Positions 42,858 to 51,738 of a stretch of 64,000 bases of DNA are shown piece by piece (position 1 is the stretch's first letter; the number at the start of each line of letters is the position of its first letter). The stretch comes from JBAZLV01 sp964586075 (GTDB lineage: Bacteria; Nitrospirota; UBA9217). A program made the position numbers and the translations under genes. Where the stretch lies: positions 25,491 through 89,490 of the forward strand of contig CAZPGZ010000011.1 of assembly GCA_964586075.1 (NCBI GenBank), in the 5' to 3' direction. The notes below the pieces were generated by a model. It saw only the letters and a program-made list of their open reading frames with translations, did no database searches and was not told where the DNA came from.

Positions 42858-43676
42858 TCAGGAAATTACACTCTCCCACGTTTTCCTCTCAAAAAAACTT
42901 CCCGGGACCTGAGACTCCATTTCACATAGACGTCGGAAAGGAATCGTAAAGGAAAGTTTGTCCGCCATCCGCTGCGCCTTGAGATTCTTTCTTGCAGAAA
43001 TATCGGTTAGGCCTACAAGGCACCGCTGAAGCTCAGAAGCGGCCTCCTTATACGATAGAATCCCGATAACCTGACACGCGGCTGCGTATGGGATCGCCAC
43101 GTTTTCCTGGCCCGGACGGTCATAGTTTGCAAGGATAACGAGTGCGGAGAGTTGATCCGGGTTTACCAGGAATGACACCGAGATCGGCTTGTCCTTCAGG
43201 GGATCGACGTGCGATAGAGGCATCAAGACAACATATCGCGTTGGTGCATCTGTCATCGGAAGCTCATTCACGAACTGGTCGGCGAGTTCAGGTGTCTTTT
43301 TATAAAGCTCTCCGTGGAGATACTCCTCCACAAACTGTCCGGGCACACCGGCTGTTTTCATTCCTTCCCCGATCGCTTTTCCGGAAGGGTCATTCTCATT
43401 ACCGCTGGACAGAAAGCGACAGAAGCCTGGGACCCCACCTGGGAACTGTTCGTAGGTGTTGCCGAACCCAAGACCGACTCCGCCACCAAAACACCCATAT
43501 GACTCGCGGTCAAAAACGGCTGTCTTCCCCTTCGCGGCATTTGCAAGCATATACATCACGCACGATGTCACCGTTCCGGGAGCGAATTGGGCTGCCTTCT
43601 CCGGTTTTGTGTCCGAATAAAACAGGGCAACAGGCTCGGTCTTCAACTGTATAGCTTTTGCTATCAAACTTTCCAT
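42858..43676 (-). CDS. DUF169 family protein
   Basis: AAAGGAGACCGT sits before the ATG at 43676, giving 272 residues. The pattern EPVALFYSDTKPE near the start, CFGGGVGLGF and CRFLSSG in the middle and VILANYDRPGQENVAIPYAA fits the DUF169/COG2043 family of anaerobes. Its biochemical role is unsettled. It is divergent from a sigma-54 activator across the assembly gap, and duplicated palindromes lie in its leader, so it is probably tightly controlled. Confidence 0.82.
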   Translation of the reverse strand: MESLIAKAIQLKTEPVALFYSDTKPEKAAQFAPGTVTSCVMYMLANAAKGKTAVFDRESYGCFGGGVGLGFGNTYEQFPGGVPGFCRFLSSGNENDPSGKAIGEGMKTAGVPGQFVEEYLHGELYKKTPELADQFVNELPMTDAPTRYVVLMPLSHVDPLKDKPISVSFLVNPDQLSALVILANYDRPGQENVAIPYAAACQVIGILSYKEAASELQRCLVGLTDISARKNLKAQRMADKLSFTIPFRRLCEMESQVPGSFFERKTWESVIS

Positions 43677-43792
43677 ACGGTCTCCTTTTCTGAAATCTAT
43701 TTTACGGTTGTTCGAGAGCTCTCGAATCACAATTCATTACGGTCTCCTTTTCTGAAATCTATTTTACGGTTGTTCGAGAGCTCTCGAATCAC
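43677..43792. repeat. Tandem 62-bp repeat with palindromes, ending at the gap
   Basis: A 54-base unit (43677-43730) recurs exactly at 43739-43792, separated by AATTCATT; the same eight bases follow the N run at 43893. Each unit has a perfect 16-base palindrome TTCGAGAGCTCTCGAA (43711-43726 and 43773-43788) and a copy of the GGAGACC ribosome site. More copies may be hidden in the gap. Confidence 0.9.
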
Positions 43793-43892
43793 NNNNNNNN
43801 NNNNNNNNNNNNNNNNNNNNNNNNNNNNNNNNNNNNNNNNNNNNNNNNNNNNNNNNNNNNNNNNNNNNNNNNNNNNNNNNNNNNNNNNNNNN
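43793..43892. other. Assembly gap (100 N)
   Basis: A run of exactly 100 N, probably a default gap size. The left flank is a repeat unit, so the join rests on repetitive sequence and the true distance is unknown. Confidence 0.99.
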
Positions 43893-43983
43893 AATTCATT
43901 TTTATACAGAGCATTAAACGTACCAAACTTAATATCATGTAGAATCAATGTATTGTATTGAATTGAGAATGTAAAGTCTCGAC

Positions 43984-44039
43984 ATATCGATATTGCATTT
44001 TCGAAATACCGATATTTGCTGTATAATTACGATATATCG
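43984..44039 (+). promoter_or_regulatory. Promoter with operator-like palindromes for the sigma-54 activator
   Basis: A perfect TATAAT lies at 44022-44027. Around it are ATATCGATAT (43984-43993), a TTTCGAAA palindrome near 44000, a CCGATAT half site and CGATATATCG (44030-44039). The start codon is at 44057. The palindromes could be autoregulatory sites. Confidence 0.5.
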
Positions 44040-44056
44040 AGAAAGAGGTTTGTCCT

Positions 44057-45589
44057 ATGAAAGTCAGGCCTGAAGAATTTTTTCGCGAGATAACATTAAG
44101 GTTTTGTAGCAGCTTGGATATTAACATTGCATTCCAGCGCAGTTTCCAGTACCTGCGAGAGGTTCTGCCAGTTGATGAGATATTCCTCGACATCCTTGAC
44201 ATGCAACTAGGTGCCATTCGTCGCATTGCGCATGCGGCGAGTCAGGATGGCTCGAAGTTGCCTGAGATCATGCCGCTCCCAAAGGAGGTTTGGGCTTGGG
44301 CACAGACTATTGATGGACCATTAATCGTTGACTCAGAAAAAGAAGATCCCATGGTGAGAAAATTTGCTGCGTTGACCCACAATAATGGGAAGTCGGACAT
44401 GTCACTTCCATTGTTCATCGATGGGAAAAAGATAGGAACTATCATTTTAAGAGCTAATAGAACTGGTGTTTACCGTAAAGAACATGTTGATTTGATTCGA
44501 TTGGTAGCCGAACCGATCGCTATAGCGCTGTCAAACGCCCTGGCCCACCAGGAGTTACTGCACTTGCGAGACATCCTCCTTGACGACAACCGTTTTCTTC
44601 AACGAGAACTTTCTCATGGTCTAAGAGATACCGTCGTAGGAGAGGGTAGCGGGCTGCGTAACGTAATGGAGCAGGTTCGTCAAGTTGCACCACTTAACAA
44701 TACTGTGCTGTTGCTTGGAGAAACAGGTGTCGGCAAAGAAGTCATTGCAAACGCCATCCACTATGGATCGACGCGATCCAAAGGTCCCTTTGTTAAGGTC
44801 AATTGCGGAGCCTTGGCAGATACGTTAATCGATAGCGAACTTTTCGGGCACGAAAAGGGCGCTTTCACCGGCGCACTAACGGAAAAACGTGGACGTTTTG
44901 AGCGCGCCAATGGTGGAACACTCTTTTTGGATGAGATAGGAGACCTCCCCCCCCAGGCCCAGGTAAAGCTGTTACGGGTGTTGCAGACTCGCGAGCTGGA
45001 GAGAGTTGGGGGAACTAAATCTATTCTCATCGATGTAAGGATCATTGCTGCAACTCATCGAAACCTTAGTCAAATGATCGCGGAAGGTCGTTTCCGCGAG
45101 GATCTTTGGTTTCGAATAAACGTCTTCCCAATTTTTCTCCCTCCGCTTAGACAGCGACGTGAGGACATCCCAGCACTGACAAGACAGCTGATGCAGGCAA
45201 AGTGCAGGGAACTTGGACTGACTGAGGTGCCAACCATTGCCTTGGGAGCTTTGGAACGCCTTATGAACTACGATTGGCCTGGAAATGTGAGGGAACTCCA
45301 AAATATCATAGAACGTGAACTGATTCGATACAAGGGAGGCTCTCTTACATTTGAATCGCTAGTGCCTCCTCCCTATACCATGAAAGAGCAGCCTTCATCA
45401 AGTGTGGACCGAGAAAGCTTGAAACCAGTAAGCCTCAACGAAGCCATGGCCCAGCACATAAGAAAAGTCATTGAATTCACAAAGGGGCGGATTAACGGAA
45501 AGGGTGGTGCAGCCGAATTGCTTCGAATCAATCCCAGCACATTAAGAAGCCGAATGGTAAAACTTGGATTGAACCGAAAAGATTTCTGA
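44057..45589 (+). CDS. Sigma-54-dependent transcriptional activator with GAF domain
   Basis: This 510-residue protein has an N-terminal GAF domain (residues 25-170), an AAA+ domain with Walker A LLLGETGVGKEVIANAIH, the sigma-54 contact motif GAFTGA in EKGAFTGALTEKRG, FLDEIGDLP, the arginine region EDLWFRINVFPI, and a Fis-type helix-turn-helix end (GGAAELLRINPSTLRSRM). It activates -24/-12 promoters in response to a small ligand. DUF169, divergently placed across the gap, is the likely target. Confidence 0.93.
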   Translation: MKVRPEEFFREITLRFCSSLDINIAFQRSFQYLREVLPVDEIFLDILDMQLGAIRRIAHAASQDGSKLPEIMPLPKEVWAWAQTIDGPLIVDSEKEDPMVRKFAALTHNNGKSDMSLPLFIDGKKIGTIILRANRTGVYRKEHVDLIRLVAEPIAIALSNALAHQELLHLRDILLDDNRFLQRELSHGLRDTVVGEGSGLRNVMEQVRQVAPLNNTVLLLGETGVGKEVIANAIHYGSTRSKGPFVKVNCGALADTLIDSELFGHEKGAFTGALTEKRGRFERANGGTLFLDEIGDLPPQAQVKLLRVLQTRELERVGGTKSILIDVRIIAATHRNLSQMIAEGRFREDLWFRINVFPIFLPPLRQRREDIPALTRQLMQAKCRELGLTEVPTIALGALERLMNYDWPGNVRELQNIIERELIRYKGGSLTFESLVPPPYTMKEQPSSSVDRESLKPVSLNEAMAQHIRKVIEFTKGRINGKGGAAELLRINPSTLRSRMVKLGLNRKDF

Positions 45590-45706
45590 CTGTTCAATAC
45601 TTATTGAGTCTGCAATGCAAGTGTGAATCTTGCTTCATAGACAATCGAAACAAGCATCGAGATTTTCCTTTCACATATGCCGCCTTCTGTGAGCTTCGAG
45701 TTTTCA

Positions 45707-46130
45707 CTAGGGCGCCGCGCAGCTGTACGACCTGATGTCGTTGGCATCGCCACCCAGGTACTTTGCGTATTGTGGGTAGGGGCACAGGGGCTGCATCTTG
45801 CCCGGATATTTTTTGCCACTGGCCGGAAGAAAGTCGGGCGCTTGCTTGCGCTCCACCCAGTTCTCGATGGCGGCCAGAGGATCGAAGTCGTTCAGGGCCA
45901 GGCCTTCACCGCAGTGGGTCATGCCGGGCACAATGAACAGGCGCGCCCATTGCCGGGTCTGCGCGGCGTCGCCGGAGTCGGTGTCTTGCTGGAGTTCTTC
46001 GTACCAGCGCATGATGTCGCGGGCTGAGAACACCGGATCGGACAGGCCGTGATAGATCAGCATTTTGCCGCCTCTGACCTTGTATGTGGTCATGTAGGTG
46101 GAAACAGCATCGTTGAGCGCGCCGGTCTGC
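45707..46130 (-). pseudogene. C-terminal fragment of a tannase/feruloyl esterase
   Basis: About 140 residues match the end of tannase-family esterases: GGKMLIYHGLSDPVFSA, FIVPGMTHCGEG (catalytic His) and a CPYPQYAKYLGGDAND tail. The N-terminal two thirds, with the nucleophile serine, are missing; the frame runs into antisense sequence of an AraC fragment near 46130. High GC content contrasts with the host. Confidence 0.8.
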
Positions 46131-46139
46131 GCCCGCGGT

Positions 46140-46663
46140 ATGGCGACCGGCGAAGTCACACTGCCACTGCTCACGGCTTTGCAGCGATTGACAGACCTGC
46201 TGGATGAGCCGAAAGATATCCCGATTCTTGCGCCGGTCGTCAAGCGGGAGATCTTCTACCGCCTCTTGGTGGGCGATCAGGGTGCGCGATTGCGTCAGAT
46301 AGCGTCGGCGGGAAGCCAGAGCAATCAGATAGCGCGTGCGATCGACTCGACTGGCTGAAGGGCAACTTCACAAAGCCGCTTCGGATAGAGGATCTCGCTA
46401 GCCAAGTCAGCATGAGCACATCGACCTTCCATCACCATTTCCGGCAGGTGACGGCGATGAGCCCGCTGCAGTACCAAAAGTGGCTGCGCTTGAACGAAGC
46501 GCGTCGGTTGATGCTTGCCGAAAAGCAGGATGCGACGACCGTAGCATTCCAGGTCGGATACGAAAGCCCTTCTCAGTTCAGCCGCGGGTACAGCCGTATG
46601 TTCGGAGCGCCGCCGCTGCGTGATGTCACCAATTTGCGGCAGATGGTTACCGTAGAAACATGA
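46140..46663 (+). pseudogene. Truncated and frameshifted AraC-family regulator
   Basis: Two frames together encode the second half of an AraC regulator: TALQRLTDLLDEPKDIPIL and REIFYRLLVGDQGARLRQ in the first, then SMSTSTFHHHFRQVTAMSP and VAFQVGYESPSQFSRGYSRM (both helix-turn-helix motifs) in the second. A direct 5-base duplication TCGAC-TCGAC (46342-46351) breaks the frame. The N-terminal sensing domain is missing at the junction with the tannase fragment. Confidence 0.82.
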
Positions 46664-46680
46664 TATTGCGCAGAAACGAA

Positions 46681-46708
46681 GAGCCCCGGATGGTCCGGGG
46701 CTCTTTTT
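46681..46708 (+). terminator. Rho-independent terminator
   Basis: GAGCCCCGG and CCGGGGCTC make a 9-bp GC-rich stem, followed by five T. It ends the AraC pseudogene transcript; the minus-strand DUF6573 operon also finishes here. Confidence 0.88.
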
Positions 46709-46715
46709 CGGTGGT

Positions 46716-47096
46716 TCAGTATTCTTCCGGCAACAGGATCGTAAAGCCCTCGAACTCCGAGAAGCAGAGCCAGAGCGTGACCGTTAGGGAGCGACGCGGA
46801 TCGGTCTGGTAGACTACCTCGAACGGAACGAGATGCTTCTCCCCTGCCATCTTGAATGCAGTCGCAGCCAAGAACAGCGTGTCCCATAACCGCCCACTGT
46901 AATCCTGCCAACCGTAGAGCGCCTCCGGCACCTGTACGAGTGCGTGCGCGCCAGCGGTCAGGCAGACCGGAATCCGAAAGCCCGCTTCTTTTGCCTCTGG
47001 CGTATGGCTCACATCGATCAGCTGACCATCAGCAATAGCCTCCTCCCGTGAGTAAGTGTGAATCACGCTCCACCCTTCTGTGTTCTGTTTGTCCAT
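46716..47096 (-). CDS. DUF6573-type plasmid accessory protein
   Basis: The ATG at 47096 with AGGAGG upstream gives 126 residues. It contains EEAIADGQLIDVSHTPEAKE and FRIPVCLTAGAHALVQVP, the pattern of DUF6573-like proteins common on plasmids and integrative elements. Function unknown. Its start lies 1 base after the stop of the next upstream gene. Confidence 0.72.
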   Translation of the reverse strand: MDKQNTEGWSVIHTYSREEAIADGQLIDVSHTPEAKEAGFRIPVCLTAGAHALVQVPEALYGWQDYSGRLWDTLFLAATAFKMAGEKHLVPFEVVYQTDPRRSLTVTLWLCFSEFEGFTILLPEEY

Positions 47097-47097
47097 T

Positions 47098-47289
47098 TTA
47101 CTTCCTCCTTTTTGAATGTGATTTTCTTGACCCGCGATGCCTGGACGACCGCAACCGATAAGACGACTGAGGATCAACCTGAAAAAGCGACGACATGAAA
47201 CAACGGCCGCATGCCGCACACGTTGGGCCTACCTCACACCACCCGGCGGGACCAACAACCCTTGTAAGTGCTGAAATAACTTTTTCCAT
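47098..47289 (-). CDS. Small cysteine-containing protein coupled to DUF6573
   Basis: This 63-residue frame has AAAGGAGG upstream and a CAACGRC motif; the C-terminus is basic. It ends one base before the DUF6573 start, so the two form an operon. A strong leader hairpin lies upstream. Confidence 0.55.
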   Translation of the reverse strand: MEKVISALTRVVGPAGWCEVGPTCAACGRCFMSSLFQVDPQSSYRLRSSRHRGSRKSHSKRRK

Positions 47290-47322
47290 AGAAACAACCT
47301 CCTTTCAAATAAGATGACCCGA

Positions 47323-47362
47323 AACCCCTGCGGCCTTCACAGGCAGAGAGGTCGCAGGGGTT
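47323..47362 (-). promoter_or_regulatory. Leader hairpin of the DUF6573 operon
   Basis: Bases 47323-47335 pair with 47350-47362 (13-bp stem, one G-U pair, 14-base loop). It lies about 25 bases upstream of the ribosome site of 47289 and would be in its 5' leader. It could be an attenuator, protein-binding site or small RNA. Confidence 0.5.
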
Positions 47363-47836
47363 GGATACGATCATCCGGTTGCGATGCACTCGTCTTTTAA
47401 AGGCCGGGCCTCTTAGGATGAATTGCGGACGGCGTGACAGAAAGCATTGACCTGGCATGACGACTGCGCATCCATAGGCCGAAAAAGTCGCAGACGGAGC
47501 AGATCCTTTCGAGCAGCTTGCGCTGCGCGCCCCAGCTTCGCTTCGCAGTCAGGGAGCCCGGCGAGGGCGGATGGGAACGCGGCTAAGTCTGCTGAACGAA
47601 GGAGGGCGCGAGGTTGCTGCAATCCGCAAAACGAGTGACCGACAAAGAGAGGCAGTCTTGGACGCGTGGGATGGGCGGGAGATCACAAAGTACGGGCATG
47701 GTGCGGGAGCAAAGCGAAGGCACGATGCCCTGTACCACAAGTTGACAGTTTGATTTTGATTTACGGGAGGAGGAAGTGAGGGGAGCCCCAGGGGGCGGAC
47801 GGGCAGCGATGCAATGTGATCCATGCGGCCCAAAGG

Positions 47837-47972
47837 GTACATGGCGGGACGGCCATGTACAGCATCCTCCCCCCTAAGGCGCTATAACATTTTGCGCCAA
47901 GAGAGCCCTCCCCTTTGGGAGTACAGATGATGGAGGGGGGTGCCAGGGTGGGGAGTCCAGAGGGGAGGGCTC
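47837..47972. repeat. Cluster of inverted repeats
   Basis: Three hairpins: GTACATGGC/GCCATGTAC (47837-47860, 6-base loop), GGCGC/GCGCC around 47880-47900, and GAGCCCTCCCCT/AGGGGAGGGCTC (47905-47916 with 47961-47972), all perfect stems. Confidence 0.75.
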
Positions 47973-48346
47973 GGCGGGGGGAGGGCTGCCGCTGTGGGTC
48001 ACGGCCATGGCGGGGAAGGCGGGGGAGATAGCGGAGCGAGTGGCCGAGTGGGTGGAGGACGTGCCTGCTCAGCGCGACTGCCTGAGCGCACTCGACAAGC
48101 CGGACATGCCGCGCATGCTGCGCGAACCAGAGCGCAGCGCAAGCCTGCGGCGCCGTGCGGAGGCATGACACGGACTGGACGCCAAGGGGCATTTAGCGCA
48201 TTGCGGGCACGACGGAACCCACCGGACGCGAGCGGAGCGGGATGTTGCCGTGCGGTGTTGATGTTGCAGTGGCAGTTGCAGTGATGGTTTTAGATGCTAT
48301 AGATATTATGGGGTGTGAAGTACTTACCGCCGCGCGGCCGCTACGC

Positions 48347-48630
48347 CGCGCCTGCCGGCACGAAAGCAGAGCGAAGCGGAGCGCTATGATAAAACTCTTG
48401 GTTCTATCACTCCTCGATGCTTGCGACTTCAGTGAGGCGAAGCACAGCCTGGCTGAGGGAAGCAAGCCACCTTATGCGGAGCGTTGCGCTCTGCACCGAG
48501 ATATGGCGCAGTGCGCGTTTGAGCGGAGCAAGGTTTTTGCTTCTGCACAAACTGCATGTTTCTTACGTTTGCATGGGCTTCTTCGCGCCTACCGGCAAGA
48601 CAGCGAAGCGGAGCGAAGAATATGATAAAT
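48347..48630. repeat. Imperfect direct repeats in the GC-rich stretch
   Basis: The series CGCGCCTGCCGGCA, GCGAAGCGGAGCG, TATGATAAA (48347-48393) recurs as CGCGCCTACCGGCA, GCGAAGCGGAGCG, TATGATAAA (48584-48629). Variants of the GCGGAGCG core occur elsewhere in the stretch. Confidence 0.7.
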
Positions 48631-48981
48631 ATGTTGTTGGAGCGCGTGGCAGACAGCGGGGCAAGGCTGGCCAGGTCACGCCTGCCCTGCTCCGCGAGTT
48701 CTCTGGTTGAGAAGATCAGGCGGAGGGAGGGATTCCTGTGTACTGCAATTTCCTCCATCGGAGTTGACCTGTTTTCCGGTTTTTACCTCGTATTGAATAA
48801 ATAGCCATATTGTGACAATGGAGATGACAAAATCACAATGCGCCAGAATGTAGTATCCAGTTTATGCTTTTGGTAGAGATCAACAGTTGCAGAAATCGTG
48901 AGTTCGATGGCGTATATGGCCATGTCAATAACAAAAACTGCCCGATCTTTGGAATGTGACCTCGATAACACATACGTCTAC

Positions 48982-51285
48982 TTATCGTCGTTGTCGCAAC
49001 AAGCGTGTTGAATTGGCAAGTATGCCCAAGTCCGGCAGAGATTGAGCAGCGGCGGCAAGGATAGGCGGCAGAAACCCAAATGAGGCCAGCGTCAGCCCCA
49101 CGAGATTATAAACGCCGGTAAAGGCAAGATTGATCTTCACTACTGCCATAGTTCGGCGGGCGATCCGCAGGACTTCAGGCACGAGTGTCCAGTCTTCTCG
49201 CATGAGGGAGATATGCGCCGCTTCGACGGCAATGTCCGAACCAGCCGCACCCATTGCAATCCCGATATCAGCTTGCGCCAGCGCTGGCGCATCGTTTACG
49301 CCGTCGCCTACCATTATGACGGTATGCCCTTTGCTTTGATACTGTTTGACGATTTCAATCTTATTTTCGGGCAGAAGGTTTGCGCGATAATCGACGCCGA
49401 GTTTTGCCGCGAGTGCGGCAGCTGTGCGTTCGTTATCACCCGTTAATAATTCAATGTGTTTCACACCAAGAGAGAGTGCATCTGCGAGTGCGGCAGGAAC
49501 TTCGGGCCGGAGCGTATCAGCCGCGGCCAGTACTGCAACGAGTTCTCCATCCTTCGCAAGAAAGAGCAACGACTTGCCCTGCTTTTCCAGCTCTCCGGCT
49601 GTTGGCAACGACTCAGCCGCCGGCAGCAAGCGGCGGTTGCCGACGGCGACGCGGCTTCCATTGACAGTGGCGTGAACGCCTTTCCCGGGAACGGCTTCAA
49701 AGGTGTCCGGTTCGGAGAGCGGCAGATTTTGAGCGCGGGCTGCTTCTCGCACAGCTTCCGCCAGGGGATGTTCTGAATAGCGTTCCGCGGAAGCGGCTAA
49801 TGCCAGCACATCTGAAGCAGACATATCTTTGAGCGGAACGACGTCGGTGATTTGCGGCTTGCCCAGCGTGAGCGTGCCAGTTTTGTCCACCAGGAGTACA
49901 TCTCCCCGCGCCAGCAACTCAAGATACTTGCCGCCTTTGATGAGCAGCCCGCGCTTCGCGGCCCCGCCGATCGAAGCCAGCATCGCGATGGGCGTGGCCA
50001 ACGCAATAGAGCATGAACACGCCACGACAAGAACGGCGGCAGTGGAAAGAGGATTTCGGCTGATGAGAAAGGTGAGCGCGGCAAGTCCGGCGACAACCGG
50101 CAAGTAGTAGCCGCTGAATTTATCCGCGAAACGCTGCACCTCTGCGCGGTTGGCTTCTGCTTCTTCCACCATTTTGACCACGCGCCCGAACGTCGTATCC
50201 GCGCCCATGCGAACCGTCCTCACCCTGAGACTGCCCAATTTTGCCATCGTAGCGGCGAAGACATGCGAGCCGGATGCAACTTCGATTGGCATGGATTCGC
50301 CCGTGATGGCGGATTGATCAACAGTTGCTTGTCCGGCGATGACTTCTCCGTCAACGGGAACTTTTTCTCCGGGGCGGACGATCACGGTCTGTCCGATTTT
50401 TACTTCTGCAATCGGCAACTCCAGTTCAGCACCATCGATTTCGACACGGGCGGTTTGAGGGGCCATCGCGGTCAGGTCTTTCACAGCACGGCGAGCGCTT
50501 TCGGTGGTGAATTGTTCGGCGTACTCGCCTACGCGCATAAAAAACACGACAACGGCGGCGGTTGCCCATTCTCCGACGGCCAGCGCCGCTATGACGCCGA
50601 GCGTCATGAGGGTGTGGGAGGTGACTTCCCGGTTGAGCGTGGCCCTGATAACGTTGCGGAAGACTGGCCAGCCGCTCGCAATGACAAGGACGAGACCGAT
50701 CAACAACGGTACTCGTTTGGTGAGGTGCGCGAAAAGTCCGAGCCACTCGCCGATAACGACGATAAACAGCACGGCACCGAAAACAACCGCCAGAAAAGTT
50801 GCAATGCGGCTGGTGAAGTTGCCAATCGGCGAGGCGGCAGGCGTGGCAGCGGGGCCGGGTATGGAATAGCCTGCCTTTTCTACGGCCAGACGGATAGCTG
50901 GCAGGTCCACGAGCGCGGGATTAAGGCGGACGACTGCTTTCTCTGTGGAGAGAAAAATATTTACCGACTCTACGCCGGGCAGTCCGGCGATTGCATGCTG
51001 AACGTGCTTTGCGCATTCTGCGCAATCCATGCCATCTACCTTCAACGTTACGGTCCTATGAGCATCCTCCGGCTCAACGGAGTAGCCCATCTTTTTTATT
51101 ACCTCCAGAATGTCCCTTTCGACTGATGGGGCCCCTGAAATTACTTTTAATTTTTCCGCAGCAAAGGAAATCTGTGCGAGTTTTACACCGCTGATTTTGG
51201 ACACCGCCTTTTCAATTTTCAGGGCGCACCCGGCACAGTCCATGCCTTTTATGGTGTAAGTCTTTTCTCTGTCTTCTAAATTCAT
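48982..51285 (-). CDS. P1B-type heavy-metal ATPase with an unusual CSC transmembrane motif
   Basis: GGAGGG before the ATG at 51285 sets the start (767 residues). It has two HMA domains (GMDCAGC at 14-20, GMDCAEC at 85-91), eight membrane helices, the actuator TGES, the phosphorylation loop DKTGT (467-471) and GDGVNDAPAL. The membrane motif normally reading CPC reads ACSCSIALATP here (CSC at 423-425), and the last helix has QSLPD rather than the usual MSxSS of Cu pumps. Metal specificity is therefore unclear. The ArsR gene lies upstream. Confidence 0.9.
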   Translation of the reverse strand: MNLEDREKTYTIKGMDCAGCALKIEKAVSKISGVKLAQISFAAEKLKVISGAPSVERDILEVIKKMGYSVEPEDAHRTVTLKVDGMDCAECAKHVQHAIAGLPGVESVNIFLSTEKAVVRLNPALVDLPAIRLAVEKAGYSIPGPAATPAASPIGNFTSRIATFLAVVFGAVLFIVVIGEWLGLFAHLTKRVPLLIGLVLVIASGWPVFRNVIRATLNREVTSHTLMTLGVIAALAVGEWATAAVVVFFMRVGEYAEQFTTESARRAVKDLTAMAPQTARVEIDGAELELPIAEVKIGQTVIVRPGEKVPVDGEVIAGQATVDQSAITGESMPIEVASGSHVFAATMAKLGSLRVRTVRMGADTTFGRVVKMVEEAEANRAEVQRFADKFSGYYLPVVAGLAALTFLISRNPLSTAAVLVVACSCSIALATPIAMLASIGGAAKRGLLIKGGKYLELLARGDVLLVDKTGTLTLGKPQITDVVPLKDMSASDVLALAASAERYSEHPLAEAVREAARAQNLPLSEPDTFEAVPGKGVHATVNGSRVAVGNRRLLPAAESLPTAGELEKQGKSLLFLAKDGELVAVLAAADTLRPEVPAALADALSLGVKHIELLTGDNERTAAALAAKLGVDYRANLLPENKIEIVKQYQSKGHTVIMVGDGVNDAPALAQADIGIAMGAAGSDIAVEAAHISLMREDWTLVPEVLRIARRTMAVVKINLAFTGVYNLVGLTLASFGFLPPILAAAAQSLPDLGILANSTRLLRQRR

Positions 51286-51322
51286 GAGCAACCCTCCGGC
51301 GCTTGTGAATTATCCGTGATAT

Positions 51323-51709
51323 CTATTTGGAATCAGCGACTATGCTTAACACTATTTTGTCAACCTCATCAGCTATTGTCTTAATGTCCGCTTGCGGATA
51401 AAAGTCAGAAATCACCCTCGGCCGTAGCGTGCTGATGTAGGTTTTGCCACTTTGCACGTAAACACTGACCGGACAGGGGAGCATCAGGGATATTTTTATG
51501 TCTCTGGCCAGCACCTGGCTAGCGTACTTTGCGTTACATATCTCGATGATCTTGAGCGGCTCCCGCTCAAACCCTTTTGCGGCAAGGGTTGCCTTCACGT
51601 CGTGGACATGCAGCACGCCGAATCCTTTCTCTTTGCTTTTCGCCTCAACTGCCGTCACCGCCTCATCAAAGCTCTTGTTTGTTTCCACCGTGTAATCGAA
51701 CTTTTCCAT
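51323..51709 (-). CDS. DUF302 protein
   Basis: The ATG at 51709 with GGAGGG upstream gives 128 residues. EAVTAVEAKSKEKGFGVLHV and IEICNAKYASQVL are typical of DUF302, a small family often beside metal transporters and in sulfur oxidisers. It lies between the SHOCT protein and the ATPase. Confidence 0.85.
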   Translation of the reverse strand: MEKFDYTVETNKSFDEAVTAVEAKSKEKGFGVLHVHDVKATLAAKGFEREPLKIIEICNAKYASQVLARDIKISLMLPCPVSVYVQSGKTYISTLRPRVISDFYPQADIKTIADEVDKIVLSIVADSK

Positions 51710-51738
51710 GGTGATCCCTCCTTTGCTGAGACAATGCA

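Larger units (their letters stand above)
47363..48981. other. GC-rich non-coding stretch with hairpins and repeats
   Basis: About 1.6 kb with no convincing gene. Many frames are open only because the GC content is high. A 53-codon frame at 48007-48168 (+) has no ribosome site. The stretch holds the inverted repeats at 47837-47972 and the imperfect direct repeats at 48347-48630. Base composition differs from both flanks. It may be a plasmid-derived origin or transfer region, but no relaxase is present. Confidence 0.5.

Noticed and set aside
43587..43961. An open frame across the N run
   Set aside because: It is created by translating N and lies antisense to DUF169; no gene signal.
45707..46243. 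An intact esterase gene
   Set aside because: Residues upstream of about 46130 are antisense to the AraC fragment and do not match tannases; the catalytic serine region is missing.
47940..48284. A 114-residue GC-rich frame
   Set aside because: Composition is Gly/Arg/Ala from GC-rich DNA; no ribosome site and no recognisable motif. The 53-codon frame at 48007-48168 was also considered and is too weak.
48783..48971. A 62-residue frame after the P-type ATPase
   Set aside because: GTG start without ribosome site and no family resemblance.
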